The notes under the pieces were generated by a model. That model had not been told where the DNA came from. It ran no database searches and was given only the letters and a program-made list of their open reading frames with translations. From an uncultured Verrucomicrobiota bacterium (lineage in GTDB: Bacteria; Verrucomicrobiota; Kiritimatiellia; RFP12; UBA3636), in the NCBI GenBank assembly GCA_949285835.1, contig CASEAR010000032.1:1-53432 (forward strand): 53,432 nucleotides of DNA. The letters run 5' to 3'. Numbering within the stretch: the first letter of the stretch is position 1; the number at the start of each line of letters is the position of its first letter. Positions 36,433 to 45,123 of the stretch are shown here, piece by piece. Position numbers and translations under genes: made by a program.

Positions 36433-37655
36433 TGGCATCTGGGGGAGGAGCGGACTGGAGAGAAGTTTCTCAGGAGATAATGCGTATGGTGTTTGAAAAC
36501 GCAGGCTTTTGTTCGGCTTCTGTTGTTTTCAAGGATCATGACCGTGTAAAAGTGTCTGTCAGACCGATAATTGTCCGAGGCACATGCCTCTGGCAGTTTG
36601 TCCGGGGAGGTCAAAGTTGCAATCTTTGCCTGAAAGATGCGCGTGCAGAGATGCTGTCGGTTTTAAACTCCGATGTATCTGAAGTACACGTAATGACGTC
36701 AGATGGCGATTTGCACTGCCGGATCGCCAAACGCGGTACGGTGCTTGTCTCCAGAGGACGGTCTCAAACCGGACGCAGTGTCAGCAAAGGTCATGATCAC
36801 GTTAAGGATTACCCTCTTGAGCGGTACGATTTTTCAAAACTGCTTCGTGTGCTTGGTTTTGCTGACGGTGCTTCGATAAAGCCTTCAATGTACGGTAAAT
36901 ACCGTCAGGTTAACGAATTTCTACGTATCTTGGATACAGCAATCGATGATGCGCCATCAGTCCTGAAAAACGGTGTGTTTTCAATTGTGGATGTCGGATG
37001 CGGCAAATCATACCTCTCCTTTGCGGCTAAAGCATATATTGAGAAGACGCGCGAGGTGACGGTTTCACTTACCGGCGTAGATATAAAAGAGCAGGTCGTT
37101 GATACTTGCGTGAAGACGGCGGAATTGATGGAATGGGAGGATACCGTCAAGTTCGTTCAGTCGGATATTGCGAAGTTCCGTCCGGATAGGAATGTGGACT
37201 TGGTTGTCAGCCTTCATGCATGCGACACGGCGACGGATGAAGCCATTGCGTTCGGCATTGAACTGGGCGCTAAACTGATTGTTTGTGCCCCATGCTGCCA
37301 GCATGAACTGCAGAAGAAGCTTGGCGGTAATTTGTGCCGTGCTGTAATGCGGAACGGAATTCTCCGGGAACGGATGGCGGACATTCTTGCGGATGCATTC
37401 CGCGCTGAAATACTCAGGGTTGCAGGATACAGAACATCGGTGATGGAATTTGTGGATCAGGAGGCTACGGCACGCAACGTGCTGATTCGTTCTGTCAAAA
37501 CTTCGAGACGTGGCCCTGAGGCTGTATTGACTGAGTATCAGGAATTGTGCGAAGAGTGGCACTGCATTCCATATTTGGCAGAGCGACTGTCTGAGACAAT
37601 GCCATGTCTTGCCGCCTGTAAGGAAGACAACGGACAGGAACGTTCGCAGAAATAA
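36432..37655 (+). CDS. SAM-dependent methyltransferase, METTL25/GSTCD-like
   Basis: The 407-aa protein has an unassigned N-terminal domain (about 1-150) and a Rossmann methyltransferase domain with motif I VDVGCGKSYLSFA, then GVDIKEQ, and SLHACDTATD, which is typical of the Methyltransf_32 group. A cysteine pair, CAPCCQHEL, follows and is also characteristic. Homologues are thought to act on RNA or protein; the substrate is unknown. It is the last gene of the hisC-to-here run, with a 1-base TGATG overlap with the barrel-like gene. Confidence 0.82.
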   Translation: MASGGGADWREVSQEIMRMVFENAGFCSASVVFKDHDRVKVSVRPIIVRGTCLWQFVRGGQSCNLCLKDARAEMLSVLNSDVSEVHVMTSDGDLHCRIAKRGTVLVSRGRSQTGRSVSKGHDHVKDYPLERYDFSKLLRVLGFADGASIKPSMYGKYRQVNEFLRILDTAIDDAPSVLKNGVFSIVDVGCGKSYLSFAAKAYIEKTREVTVSLTGVDIKEQVVDTCVKTAELMEWEDTVKFVQSDIAKFRPDRNVDLVVSLHACDTATDEAIAFGIELGAKLIVCAPCCQHELQKKLGGNLCRAVMRNGILRERMADILADAFRAEILRVAGYRTSVMEFVDQEATARNVLIRSVKTSRRGPEAVLTEYQELCEEWHCIPYLAERLSETMPCLAACKEDNGQERSQK

Positions 37656-38357
37656 ATGTTGTGCCTAATGGCCATGGGATTTTGATATTTGATGGTGAAA
37701 GTTTTTTTTGTACGTGATCACGGCATTAAATACGGGGAAAAAGACATTCGGAGGATGGATTTTTTTGCAAATTCTGTTGCAACGTTGCTTTTTCGCTGTC
37801 CGAGCAATTGTCAATTGCGGGGTTTATGTTTATGCGCATAGTGAATAGATAAGTCCGCAGTTAGCTAGTAGTGGCGGGAAAGTGTCATATTGATTTGTTT
37901 GATGGCATCTGTGATGCTCGGCACATAATTCCAGAAGTTTTAAACTATGCAAAAGGTCAGATTGAAACGGCGTAATTTTATTGAAGCATTCTGACGTTGG
38001 CGACAGCCCATGCCGTTAGTTTAACCAAACTATATGTATGTCAGTATCCTGTTTCATTTAATTTTTGACACCACGCTGTCGGCGTGAAGCTTCTGTCCTC
38101 CGCTGACGATGAAATTGCGTTTTGAAGACAGGTCGTCTGCGTCCAGTGCGCGGCTATGCACTACTCGGTTTATACAGTACAATATATGGCATTCCGATCC
38201 GTTCATTTCTGCATCACATGGTATATTGTGTCGACTAAGTTTCAAAGATATGGTACAAACATCAAAAAGGATGTTTGTAGCTAATGCTTAACCAAATCTT
38301 ATAGAACGGCAACAAAAATCTAATAATTCCAACTTAAAATACCGAGCGTGCATTTAG
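37656..38357. other. Gene-poor gap before the polyphosphate cluster
   Basis: About 700 AT-richer bases with no convincing gene. A 63-codon minus-strand frame (38054-38245) has a coding-like composition, but no domain or ribosome-binding site; it might be the 3' end of a decayed gene. A 10-bp hairpin lies at 38254-38279. No promoter for the ppx-ppk-pfk cluster was confidently placed, though it must lie here. Confidence 0.45.
38254..38279. repeat. 10-bp hairpin upstream of ppx
   Basis: TACAAACATC and GATGTTTGTA pair perfectly around a 6-base loop (AAAAAG), about 80 bases before the Ppx start. It could be a terminator-like or operator-like element; there is no T-tract. Confidence 0.45.
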
Positions 38358-39938
38358 ATGAGAGACATACTTAAAAGGCAGGCTGTTGTGAATGATAGGA
38401 AAATTATTGCCGTAATAGATGTTGGAAGTACGTTTATTCGTATGACCATCGCAGAGAATATTTCCGGTCAGGGAGCGCATATACTAGACAGGCTGTCTCA
38501 GTCCGTAACATTGGGAAGGGATATTATAAAGGACAGACTTGTCTCTCCGCGTACAGTAGACATATGTATAAGCGCTTTGTCGTCATATCTGGACGTGCTG
38601 GAGGAATATGGACTTACGCAAGAGGATGTTAAGGCATTTGCGGTGTCAGCGGTCAATGATGCGGAAAACGGCGAGATATTCTTGGATCGGCTGTATGGAG
38701 CGACTGGTGTAAGATTTGTACTTTTGGATCCAGGACAGGTGGGATACTATTATCACCTTGCATTCCGGTTTGCAGGTTCGGACGAAACATTTAACAAAAA
38801 GGGAGAAAACATCGTTTGCGAGGTGGGTGGTACCAATTGTATTGTGCTTGGACGTAAAGACGGCGAAATTCGGTTTGTGCAGACTTACAGTGTCGGTACA
38901 ATCCCGTTGCGCAAGCAGGTCGATTCAGCATCCCTGGGGGTCAGGCAGCTTCAAGATATAGCGGAAGGTCGTACGAGGGAAATCGCTGTTCAGATAAAAG
39001 AGAATTTCCGGGGCGTGAAGCTTTTATTTTTGGGGCGGGAAATTCGTCTGGCCGCAATTCGGCTCAGGCGTGGGCGCGCACTTCCGTCACTGGGAGACGC
39101 CTCTGTCAAAATTAAAGTTAATGACCTTCGTAAACTTCTCGCGGAAATCGGTGAAGAGTCAATAGAGGGTATTGCCACAGGGTGGCGCGTAACCTACTCC
39201 GATGCTGAACTTCTGGCTCCGGCGCTCAGTATTGTGATTGCGATAGCAGACTATCTCCATGTCGACGATGTTAGAGTAAGCGGGCTGTCATTTTGTGATG
39301 GACTTGTGGAAGAAGCTTTTTCGGAGGTTTGCGGTAATCCGGTTGAGAATGGAATGCGTAGGCATATAATACGCGTTGCTCGCGAGACTGGAGAGAAGTT
39401 TCACTACGATGAAAAACATGCAGTTAGAGTGGCTGAGATCTCCACGCAGATTTTTGATTTACTCTCCAATGAACACAATTTCGGAGCGAAGAGCCGTCTG
39501 CTATTGGAAACCGCTGCACTGCTCCATGATGTCGGTGTGTACGTAAGCGCCCATGGGCATCATAAGCACAGTATGTACCTTATCCGAAACACAGAATTTG
39601 CAGGTCTGAGTGCAACGGATATAGACATTGTCTCGCAGATTGCCCGTTATCACCGCAAGACAATGCCGAAAAAAACGCACACTGAATTTATGAATCTCAC
39701 TCTTGACAACAGGATGCTTGTATCGAAAATGGCGGCCATACTGCGTGTTGCCGATGCGTTGGATCGTGTGCACGATCAAAGCCTGGGACATATTCGATTC
39801 GAACTTGATTCTGAATCCATGCTTTGCATCCCGGAGCACCGTGTTTCAATAAATGCTGAAAAAATCAGTTTGAAAGAAAAAAGTGATCTCTTTGAACGCA
39901 TGTTCGGACGGCAGTGCTACATACAGAGTCCATCCTGA
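38358..39938 (+). CDS. ppx: Ppx/GppA phosphatase-like protein with HD domain
   Basis: The 526-aa protein has an N-terminal Ppx/GppA (ASKHA) domain beginning AVIDVGSTFIRM and a C-terminal HD domain with LLHDVG (His390-Asp391), GHHKHSMYLI and RVADALDR. The family hydrolyses polyphosphate or pppGpp. The second phosphate-binding motif, normally DIGGGSTE, reads EVGGTNCIV (from Glu155), so a key Gly/Ser and the catalytic acid context differ. Activity may be altered or switched to a binding role. It stands directly before ppk with a 39-base gap, supporting a polyphosphate function. Confidence 0.85.
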   Translation: MRDILKRQAVVNDRKIIAVIDVGSTFIRMTIAENISGQGAHILDRLSQSVTLGRDIIKDRLVSPRTVDICISALSSYLDVLEEYGLTQEDVKAFAVSAVNDAENGEIFLDRLYGATGVRFVLLDPGQVGYYYHLAFRFAGSDETFNKKGENIVCEVGGTNCIVLGRKDGEIRFVQTYSVGTIPLRKQVDSASLGVRQLQDIAEGRTREIAVQIKENFRGVKLLFLGREIRLAAIRLRRGRALPSLGDASVKIKVNDLRKLLAEIGEESIEGIATGWRVTYSDAELLAPALSIVIAIADYLHVDDVRVSGLSFCDGLVEEAFSEVCGNPVENGMRRHIIRVARETGEKFHYDEKHAVRVAEISTQIFDLLSNEHNFGAKSRLLLETAALLHDVGVYVSAHGHHKHSMYLIRNTEFAGLSATDIDIVSQIARYHRKTMPKKTHTEFMNLTLDNRMLVSKMAAILRVADALDRVHDQSLGHIRFELDSESMLCIPEHRVSINAEKISLKEKSDLFERMFGRQCYIQSPS

Positions 39939-39977
39939 TACAGTTGGTGAAAAACTATTGGTTTAACCGGAGTATTT

Positions 39978-42107
39978 ATGTCCAAGTTCGATAAAGTTTC
40001 ATACATAAACAGAGAGTTGAGCTGGTTGGAATTCAATCAGCGAGTGCTCAATGAGGCATCAAATGAATCAATTCCGATTCTTGAGCGGCTGAAGTTCCTG
40101 TCTATATCCGCATCTAATCTTGACGAATTTACAATGGTCAGGATAGGCGGTCTGAAAATTATGACTGCATTGCGCAGAATGAGGCGTGATGCGGCAGGAA
40201 TGACACCAGCACAGCAGCTTGACGCCGTGCTTCGCAGAGTTACGCGCATGGTGAGTGATCAATATGGAATTTACAGCAAAATCCGTGATAGTCTTGAGTC
40301 TTCCGGGTTATGCATTGTATCCGCGCCGGAAGAGATGAGCGCATCTGCGCGTGAGAAAGTTAAGGCAGATTTTGAGGAAAAAATATTTCCTGTAATTTCC
40401 GCTGTTCGAATGAATTCGCCGGATGAATTTCACCCACGCGGCCTTGTTCCTCATTGTGCATTTCTCTTGCAGTCGGGAAACAAGTTCGGGGAAAAGAAGC
40501 AGAACACAAAGTCTTTAGCAGTAGTACCGATAGACGGGATTGAAAGATTTTATGCGGTTACCTCTGCCGGAAAGACGTATTTTGTCCCTGTTGAAAAGAT
40601 AATTGAGTGGAATGCTGGACGAATTTTCGAAGGGATGAAAATCATTGAATGCTCACAGTTTCGTATAATCAGGAATGCTGATATAGAGCTGCGGGAGGAG
40701 TTCTCTGCGGATTTGGTCGCGGACATGCTTGAAGTGCTTGCAGATCGCGGAATGTCTGATTGCGTTCGTCTTGAAGTTGGCGCCGGGGCTTCCGTCGAGA
40801 TGCTTTCTGCACTCAGACGAGGTATTAATATGGGATATTCCGATGTCCATATCGTGGATGGCCCTCTGGCACTCAAATCTTTAATGTCGGTATACTCCAT
40901 GCCAGGATTTAACGAACTGCGATCAGAAGTACGGGAACCTGCGCCGTCCGCTGATATTGACCTTAAGACCTCACTTTTCTCGCAGATATCGCAAAGGGAC
41001 ATAGGACTTGTACACCCGTACGAGTCGTTCGACCCCGTTGTGATGTTTGTGCGGGAGGCTGCGTCTGATCCAAACGTTACGGCTATTAAGCAGGTTCTTT
41101 ACCGCACGTCTGGTAATAGTCCAATAGTGGAGGCTTTGTGCGATGCCGCTTTAGCGGGCAAACACGTCACGGTACTGGTCGAACTGAAAGCAAGATTTGA
41201 CGAGGCACGAAACATCGCGCAGGCACGGAGACTGGAGGAATCCGGAGCTCATGTTGTGTACGGGGTACGGGGGCTAAAGACGCATGCCAAAGTTTGTATG
41301 GCCGTTCGCAGGGAGAAACGAGGATTCGTGCGTTATGTTCATTTTGGTACTGGAAACTATAATGAAAAAACAGCAAAAATTTACAGTGATGCTGGTTTTT
41401 TTACGTGCCGTCCTGAATTTGGACGTGATGCATCGGATGTTTTTAACGCCATCACGGGATATTCCCAGCCAAATACACTTCGGTTTCTGGACATGGCTCC
41501 GTTCTCGATAAGAAACAAGCTTATCGAACGTATAGAGGCTGAGACTGAACGCGCGGCATGCGGTGACAAGGCGCAAATCATGATGAAAATGAATTCTCTG
41601 AGTGATACGGGCATAATAGACGCCCTGTACAACGCATCAAATTCCGGAGTGGAAATATTGCTGAATGTCCGTGGAATATGCTGTCTGCGTCCCGGTGTTC
41701 CGGGGTTGAGTGAAAACATTACAGTGATCAGCATTGTTGACATGTTTTTGGAACACGCTCGTATTTTCATGTTCCATGACGGAGGAAGAAACTTGCTTTA
41801 TATCTCAAGTGCAGACGCAATGCACAGGAATCTGGATCGTCGGGTAGAGTTAATGATTCCCGTATTGGACAGTGCTGTGAAACGCAAATTTATGGAAACT
41901 TTGAATTCGTACTTCAAAGATACAGAAAAAGCATATAAGCTTAATCCGGATGGAACGTATTCGCCCCGGAGGGCGGAAGCGAAGGGAAAGTCGCTTTTCA
42001 GATGTCAGGAGTACCTTTGGCAGAAAGCGCAGCGCGCCGCTTCGTCTGTAGAGCGCACGAAGCCGACTATGCTGGAGCCTTACAGGAAAATTTCCGAAGG
42101 GAGGTAG
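39978..42107 (+). CDS. ppk: Polyphosphate kinase 1
   Basis: The 709-aa enzyme reversibly makes polyphosphate from ATP, at the membrane or in the cytoplasm. It begins with the family motif YINRELSWLEFNQRVL. Both catalytic histidines are present: His436 in KTHAK (autophosphorylated) and His593 in EHARIF, the equivalents of E. coli His435 and His592. HFGTGNYNEKTAKIY is also intact. GGAG precedes the ATG. It forms a cluster with the Ppx-like gene upstream and pfkA nine bases downstream. Confidence 0.96.
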   Translation: MSKFDKVSYINRELSWLEFNQRVLNEASNESIPILERLKFLSISASNLDEFTMVRIGGLKIMTALRRMRRDAAGMTPAQQLDAVLRRVTRMVSDQYGIYSKIRDSLESSGLCIVSAPEEMSASAREKVKADFEEKIFPVISAVRMNSPDEFHPRGLVPHCAFLLQSGNKFGEKKQNTKSLAVVPIDGIERFYAVTSAGKTYFVPVEKIIEWNAGRIFEGMKIIECSQFRIIRNADIELREEFSADLVADMLEVLADRGMSDCVRLEVGAGASVEMLSALRRGINMGYSDVHIVDGPLALKSLMSVYSMPGFNELRSEVREPAPSADIDLKTSLFSQISQRDIGLVHPYESFDPVVMFVREAASDPNVTAIKQVLYRTSGNSPIVEALCDAALAGKHVTVLVELKARFDEARNIAQARRLEESGAHVVYGVRGLKTHAKVCMAVRREKRGFVRYVHFGTGNYNEKTAKIYSDAGFFTCRPEFGRDASDVFNAITGYSQPNTLRFLDMAPFSIRNKLIERIEAETERAACGDKAQIMMKMNSLSDTGIIDALYNASNSGVEILLNVRGICCLRPGVPGLSENITVISIVDMFLEHARIFMFHDGGRNLLYISSADAMHRNLDRRVELMIPVLDSAVKRKFMETLNSYFKDTEKAYKLNPDGTYSPRRAEAKGKSLFRCQEYLWQKAQRAASSVERTKPTMLEPYRKISEGR

Positions 42108-42115
42108 TTTAATAT

Positions 42116-43282
42116 ATGGGTGAGTCAAAAGAAAACTCCAAGCACAAGGCGTTAAAAAACGGCAAAAAGAAGATTGTTTGCGGGATCGGCATACTCACGG
42201 CCGGAGGCGATTGTCCCGGACTTAATGCCGCGATCAGGGCCGTGGCTAAATCTTCGCTTTATGCGGGACGTCCCGTAATTGGTTTCCTTGACGGGTTCCG
42301 TGGTTTAGTAGAAAACCGATATGTATCGATGGACGAACATATGGTCAGTGGAATCATAACGCTCGGAGGCACGATACTGGGGACGAGCCGGGATAAACCG
42401 CATAAAATGTCAATGGGCGGCAGGATAATGGACATGACAGATGTCGCCGCCGCTAATTTTCAACGGCTTAACCTTGAGTGTCTGGTATGTCTCGGCGGCA
42501 ATGGCACTCAGAAAAATGCGTATAGACTGGCAAGGAGCGGAATAAACGTGATAACCTTGCCTAAGACAATAGACAACGATGTTGTAATGACAGACACGTG
42601 TTTCGGATACGATACTGCAAAAGGCATAGCTACCGAGGCAATTGACAGACTTCACACAACAGCCAGCAGTCATCATCGAATCATTGCTGTTGAAGTAATG
42701 GGGCATTCGGCAGGTTGGCTTGCTCTGGGGGCGGGAATTGCCGGCGGTGCGGATGTGATCCTCATTCCGGAAATTCCTTACGATATTTCAGTGATAGCAG
42801 ATTTCCTTAACACTAGAAGGCAGGAAGGTAAACGTTTTTCAATTATAACCGTTGCTGAAGGGGCGATTTCAAAAAAAGAATTTAAAGATAAAATTGAGAA
42901 GAATAAGCCTGACGGGAAAAACATTAAGACACGGGAATCCGACGACGGTGACGCAAACTCATATCAGGTGCATGAGTCGCGTTCTTCAAAAATTGTCCGG
43001 GAACTGCAGCGTCTTACTGGAATGGAAGCTCGGATGACAGAGCTTGGACATGTACAGCGCGGAGGGACGCCAACCCCGGCCGACAGATTGCTTTGTACTC
43101 GTCTCGGTGCAGCAGTTGGCGAACTTCTTAACGACCATAAGTACAATGTAATGGTCGCCGTTAAGGGAGAAGAGTGCGTGCCTGTGCCGTTGGAATCGGT
43201 CGCAGGAAAGGTCAGATCCGTACCGATTGATCATCCGTGGATACGGGCGGCGCGTATGATGGAAACATGCATGGGTGACTGA
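42116..43282 (+). CDS. pfkA: 6-phosphofructokinase, mixed-signature (group III-like)
   Basis: The 388-aa glycolytic enzyme has a short Lys-rich N-terminal extension before GILTAGGDCPGLNAAIR. The phosphoryl-donor site reads GGNGT (Asn129-Gly130) where ATP enzymes have GGDGS and PPi enzymes have GGDDT. Lys150 in LPKTIDND is the residue seen in PPi and group III enzymes. Gly at 130 with Lys at 150 is the group III (ATP or mixed-substrate) combination; Asn in place of the Mg-binding Asp is unusual. An insertion of about 30 charged residues lies near position 260. GGGAGG precedes the ATG. Being next to ppk, phosphate-based donors are worth considering. Confidence 0.9.
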   Translation: MGESKENSKHKALKNGKKKIVCGIGILTAGGDCPGLNAAIRAVAKSSLYAGRPVIGFLDGFRGLVENRYVSMDEHMVSGIITLGGTILGTSRDKPHKMSMGGRIMDMTDVAAANFQRLNLECLVCLGGNGTQKNAYRLARSGINVITLPKTIDNDVVMTDTCFGYDTAKGIATEAIDRLHTTASSHHRIIAVEVMGHSAGWLALGAGIAGGADVILIPEIPYDISVIADFLNTRRQEGKRFSIITVAEGAISKKEFKDKIEKNKPDGKNIKTRESDDGDANSYQVHESRSSKIVRELQRLTGMEARMTELGHVQRGGTPTPADRLLCTRLGAAVGELLNDHKYNVMVAVKGEECVPVPLESVAGKVRSVPIDHPWIRAARMMETCMGD

Positions 43283-44002
43283 TGTGCGGAACCCGCAGCG
43301 TCATCCAGTATTCTTTCGCGCCAGTCCTTCACCAGGTTTATTTAAACGAATTTTGCCGCGTGATATAAGGCCGCCACTTTCCATTCGAACTCTTGCGCGA
43401 CTGGTTAACCCCGTACAAAAAAGGTGAGGTACACGTTTCACGGCAGCGTGTTTTAAAGTGCCGTACAGATATGCACAGGCGGGAACAAATTGGTATTCAT
43501 AATTTGGCAAACGGATTCTCTGTTTTCCCACGGAAGGCAATGAACATACATCTCTTGCGATCCTCTGCCTGATGAAAATTCATAATCAACACCTGCAAAC
43601 CGGCGGGTGAGACTGTTCCTGCCTGGATACGTTGACTTCGCCGCAGTTTTTTCAGGCCGTCGTGAACAACAACTGCCGGTTTCAAACTAATCGCGTTGAC
43701 GTAAGATGCTTTAATCTTCGGAATGGGTGCGGCGGACAGATGTGTACAGACTGATGGTGAGCTGCGCGAAGGTGGCAAGGACATAGGCGTCAGAATCAGG
43801 GAGTTTATTTCCCGGTAGAAAGATCTGTTACAGTAAACAAATGGCTTGAAAGCAAGAAAGAACAACCGGTTTTTCACAGAAAGGGATCGCATTCCACTCG
43901 AGATGAGGGGTCGCAGGCATTAGATCACCCGGTTTCCGCGCTGGGCGGTGAATCATAAATCGATGGGCGGAGTTGACAAGGAAAATGAATCCGACTCGGG
44001 TG
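43283..44002. other. Gap after pfkA, probably decayed accessory DNA
   Basis: About 720 bases with no gene I can support. A 131-codon minus-strand frame (43497-43892) lacks family features. Together with the adjoining IS30 remnants, this region is likely a graveyard of mobile DNA. Confidence 0.4.
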
Positions 44003-44231
44003 TTTGAAAGTTGCGGGATGCAACGTCCATACCCAAGGGAAGGTCAGGCGTCCTGAAAAGAAGCGTCTGAAAGGCGTACGTCCCATTGCCTTCATGCGGG
44101 CAGAGCATTCACGGGAAATAGTGATGTTTCGCTTTCTGATAGTGATGTTTCGCTTTCTGCTGAAATGGAACCCCAAACACAGTCCATGAAACATCATGGA
44201 AGCGTATACCAAGTATTATCATTCCCTGGCA
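44003..44231 (+). repeat. Left copy of the inverted repeat (IS30 5' end)
   Basis: It runs from a TTGAAAGTTGC segment through AACGTCCATACC and the GTGATGTTTCGC motif to a transposase-like start, ATG 44196 with codons reading MEAYTKYYHSLA. The right copy has TTEHSKYSHPRA at the equivalent place. Similarity ends at about 44231. Confidence 0.65.
44118..44159 (+). repeat. Perfect 21-bp tandem duplication
   Basis: Two identical 21-base units beginning ATAGTGATG and ending TTTCTG stand head to tail (44118-44138, 44139-44159). The right IS30 copy has this motif once at the equivalent place (inverted, 44886-44903), so the duplication arose in the left copy. Confidence 0.85.
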
Positions 44232-44841
44232 CTTTTCAAAAACCGCTCCCGGCGAAACAACATTGTCGGCCGGAGGCGACCGACAACCGGACATGTTTTG
44301 GTCGGATGCGGTATAATCCGAGGTTTCTTTTTCTTCCCGGGATGATATGGCGTGCCGCCATGTTTTGCCTTAAGAAGCCCCGCATCAATGAGGTTGTAAA
44401 TCGTACGAGGCGACGGAACGTATTTATTTTTGATCTTTTCTTTGAGTATCATAGAGACGCTGTAAGGTGACATTTTATCATTGAGAATAAGGTTGGAATT
44501 TGTTCTGTTGCGAAAGAAGGCGTCTTGATCCGCGGTCCTTTGTTTTTCATTTGCTGTTCAGCGTGGCGTTGTGCTGCCTTGGCGTCATATTCGATGCAGT
44601 CGAATCTTCGTTCATGTTTGCCTCGTCTTCGTATGTCAGGCGTTAAAATTGCCATGAGGTACACCTTTGCATCTCGCGTCTCCAAAGTGTCCGCGGGACG
44701 CCGTATGCATTTGTAAAGGCCAGGATGGAAATGCTGTCAGGCCTCGTTCTGAACCAGTTGTTTCCATGCCTTGTCCAGACATTCGCGGTCTTCAAACTTA
44801 AGATGTGCCCGAGGATGAGAGTATTTGCTATGCTCTGTCGT
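44219..44841 (-). pseudogene. IS30-family transposase, frameshifted and truncated
   Basis: Reading the minus strand, three frames give consecutive IS30-like pieces: KYSHPRAHLKFEDREC then AYGVPRTLWRREMQR; EYDAKAAQRHAEQQMKNKG; and MSPYSVSMILKEK...PSPRTIYNLIDAGLL with TPYHPGKKKKPR. The expected start aligns with ACG at 44841 where the left copy has ATG; a stop (after QNEA) and frameshifts break it. It ends at RRERF, just before the GHWEMD-like start of the DDE catalytic domain, which is lost. Confidence 0.72.
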
Positions 44842-45022
44842 GATGTTTCCTTTCTGCGTGGATCTTGTTGCAGCTTCCATTTTCGCAGAAAGCGAAACAT
44901 CACTGTTTTCCGGAAAAAATCTGTCCGCATGGCGGCAATGTGGATGCGCCTCTTTTGGGCGTTTCTCTTCATGTCTGTAACCCTTCCTTTGGTATGGACG
45001 TTACATTCTGTAACTTTTCACG
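44806..45022 (-). repeat. Right copy of the inverted repeat (IS30 5' end)
   Basis: On the minus strand it matches the left copy, with the hairpin GTTAC/GTAAC (45000-45014), then AACGTCCATACC, ATTGCCGCCATGCGG, and the GTGATGTTTCGC motif. Its edge lies only about 25 bases before the -35 box of the hydrolase promoter. Confidence 0.65.
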
Positions 45023-45046
45023 AAAAGCGGGATGGCAATATTCTGG

Positions 45047-45076
45047 TTGACAATGCTCCATTTTTTATGGTATAAC
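45047..45076 (+). promoter_or_regulatory. Strong promoter of the hydrolase operon
   Basis: Perfect TTGACA (45047-45052), an 18-base spacer, and TATAAC (45071-45076) place the start of transcription near 45083, exactly where the palindromic operator begins. The ATG of the first hydrolase lies about 40 bases downstream. Confidence 0.75.
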
Positions 45077-45082
45077 ATGATC

Positions 45083-45100
45083 AACAATGTTAACACTGTT
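45083..45100 (+). promoter_or_regulatory. Palindromic operator AACAATGTTAACACTGTT
   Basis: The 18-bp sequence is palindromic in 16 of 18 positions, centred on TGTTAACA. It overlaps the predicted transcription start, the classic position for a repressor such as a LacI- or GntR-family regulator. No regulator gene is next to it in this window. Confidence 0.62.
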
Positions 45101-45123
45101 TAACCGAGTCATGGAGTCACAAT

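Larger units (their letters stand above)
44003..45022. mobile_element. Two inverted, truncated IS30-family remnants
   Basis: A left copy (plus orientation, 44003-44231) and a right copy (minus orientation, 45022-44219) share about 220 bases of diverged but clear similarity at their outer ends. They meet at a common truncation point near 44231-44240. The right copy extends into a transposase frame. The outer parts contain a shared hairpin and the motif GTGATGTTTCGCTTTCTG. No complete transposase remains, and no target duplication was identified. Confidence 0.65.

Noticed and set aside
38054-38245. 63-codon minus-strand frame resembling a C-terminal gene fragment
   Set aside because: Composition is coding-like but there is no domain, start signal or paralogue to support it.
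43497-43892. 131-codon minus-strand frame after pfkA
   Set aside because: No recognisable motif or ribosome-binding site; treated as decayed DNA.
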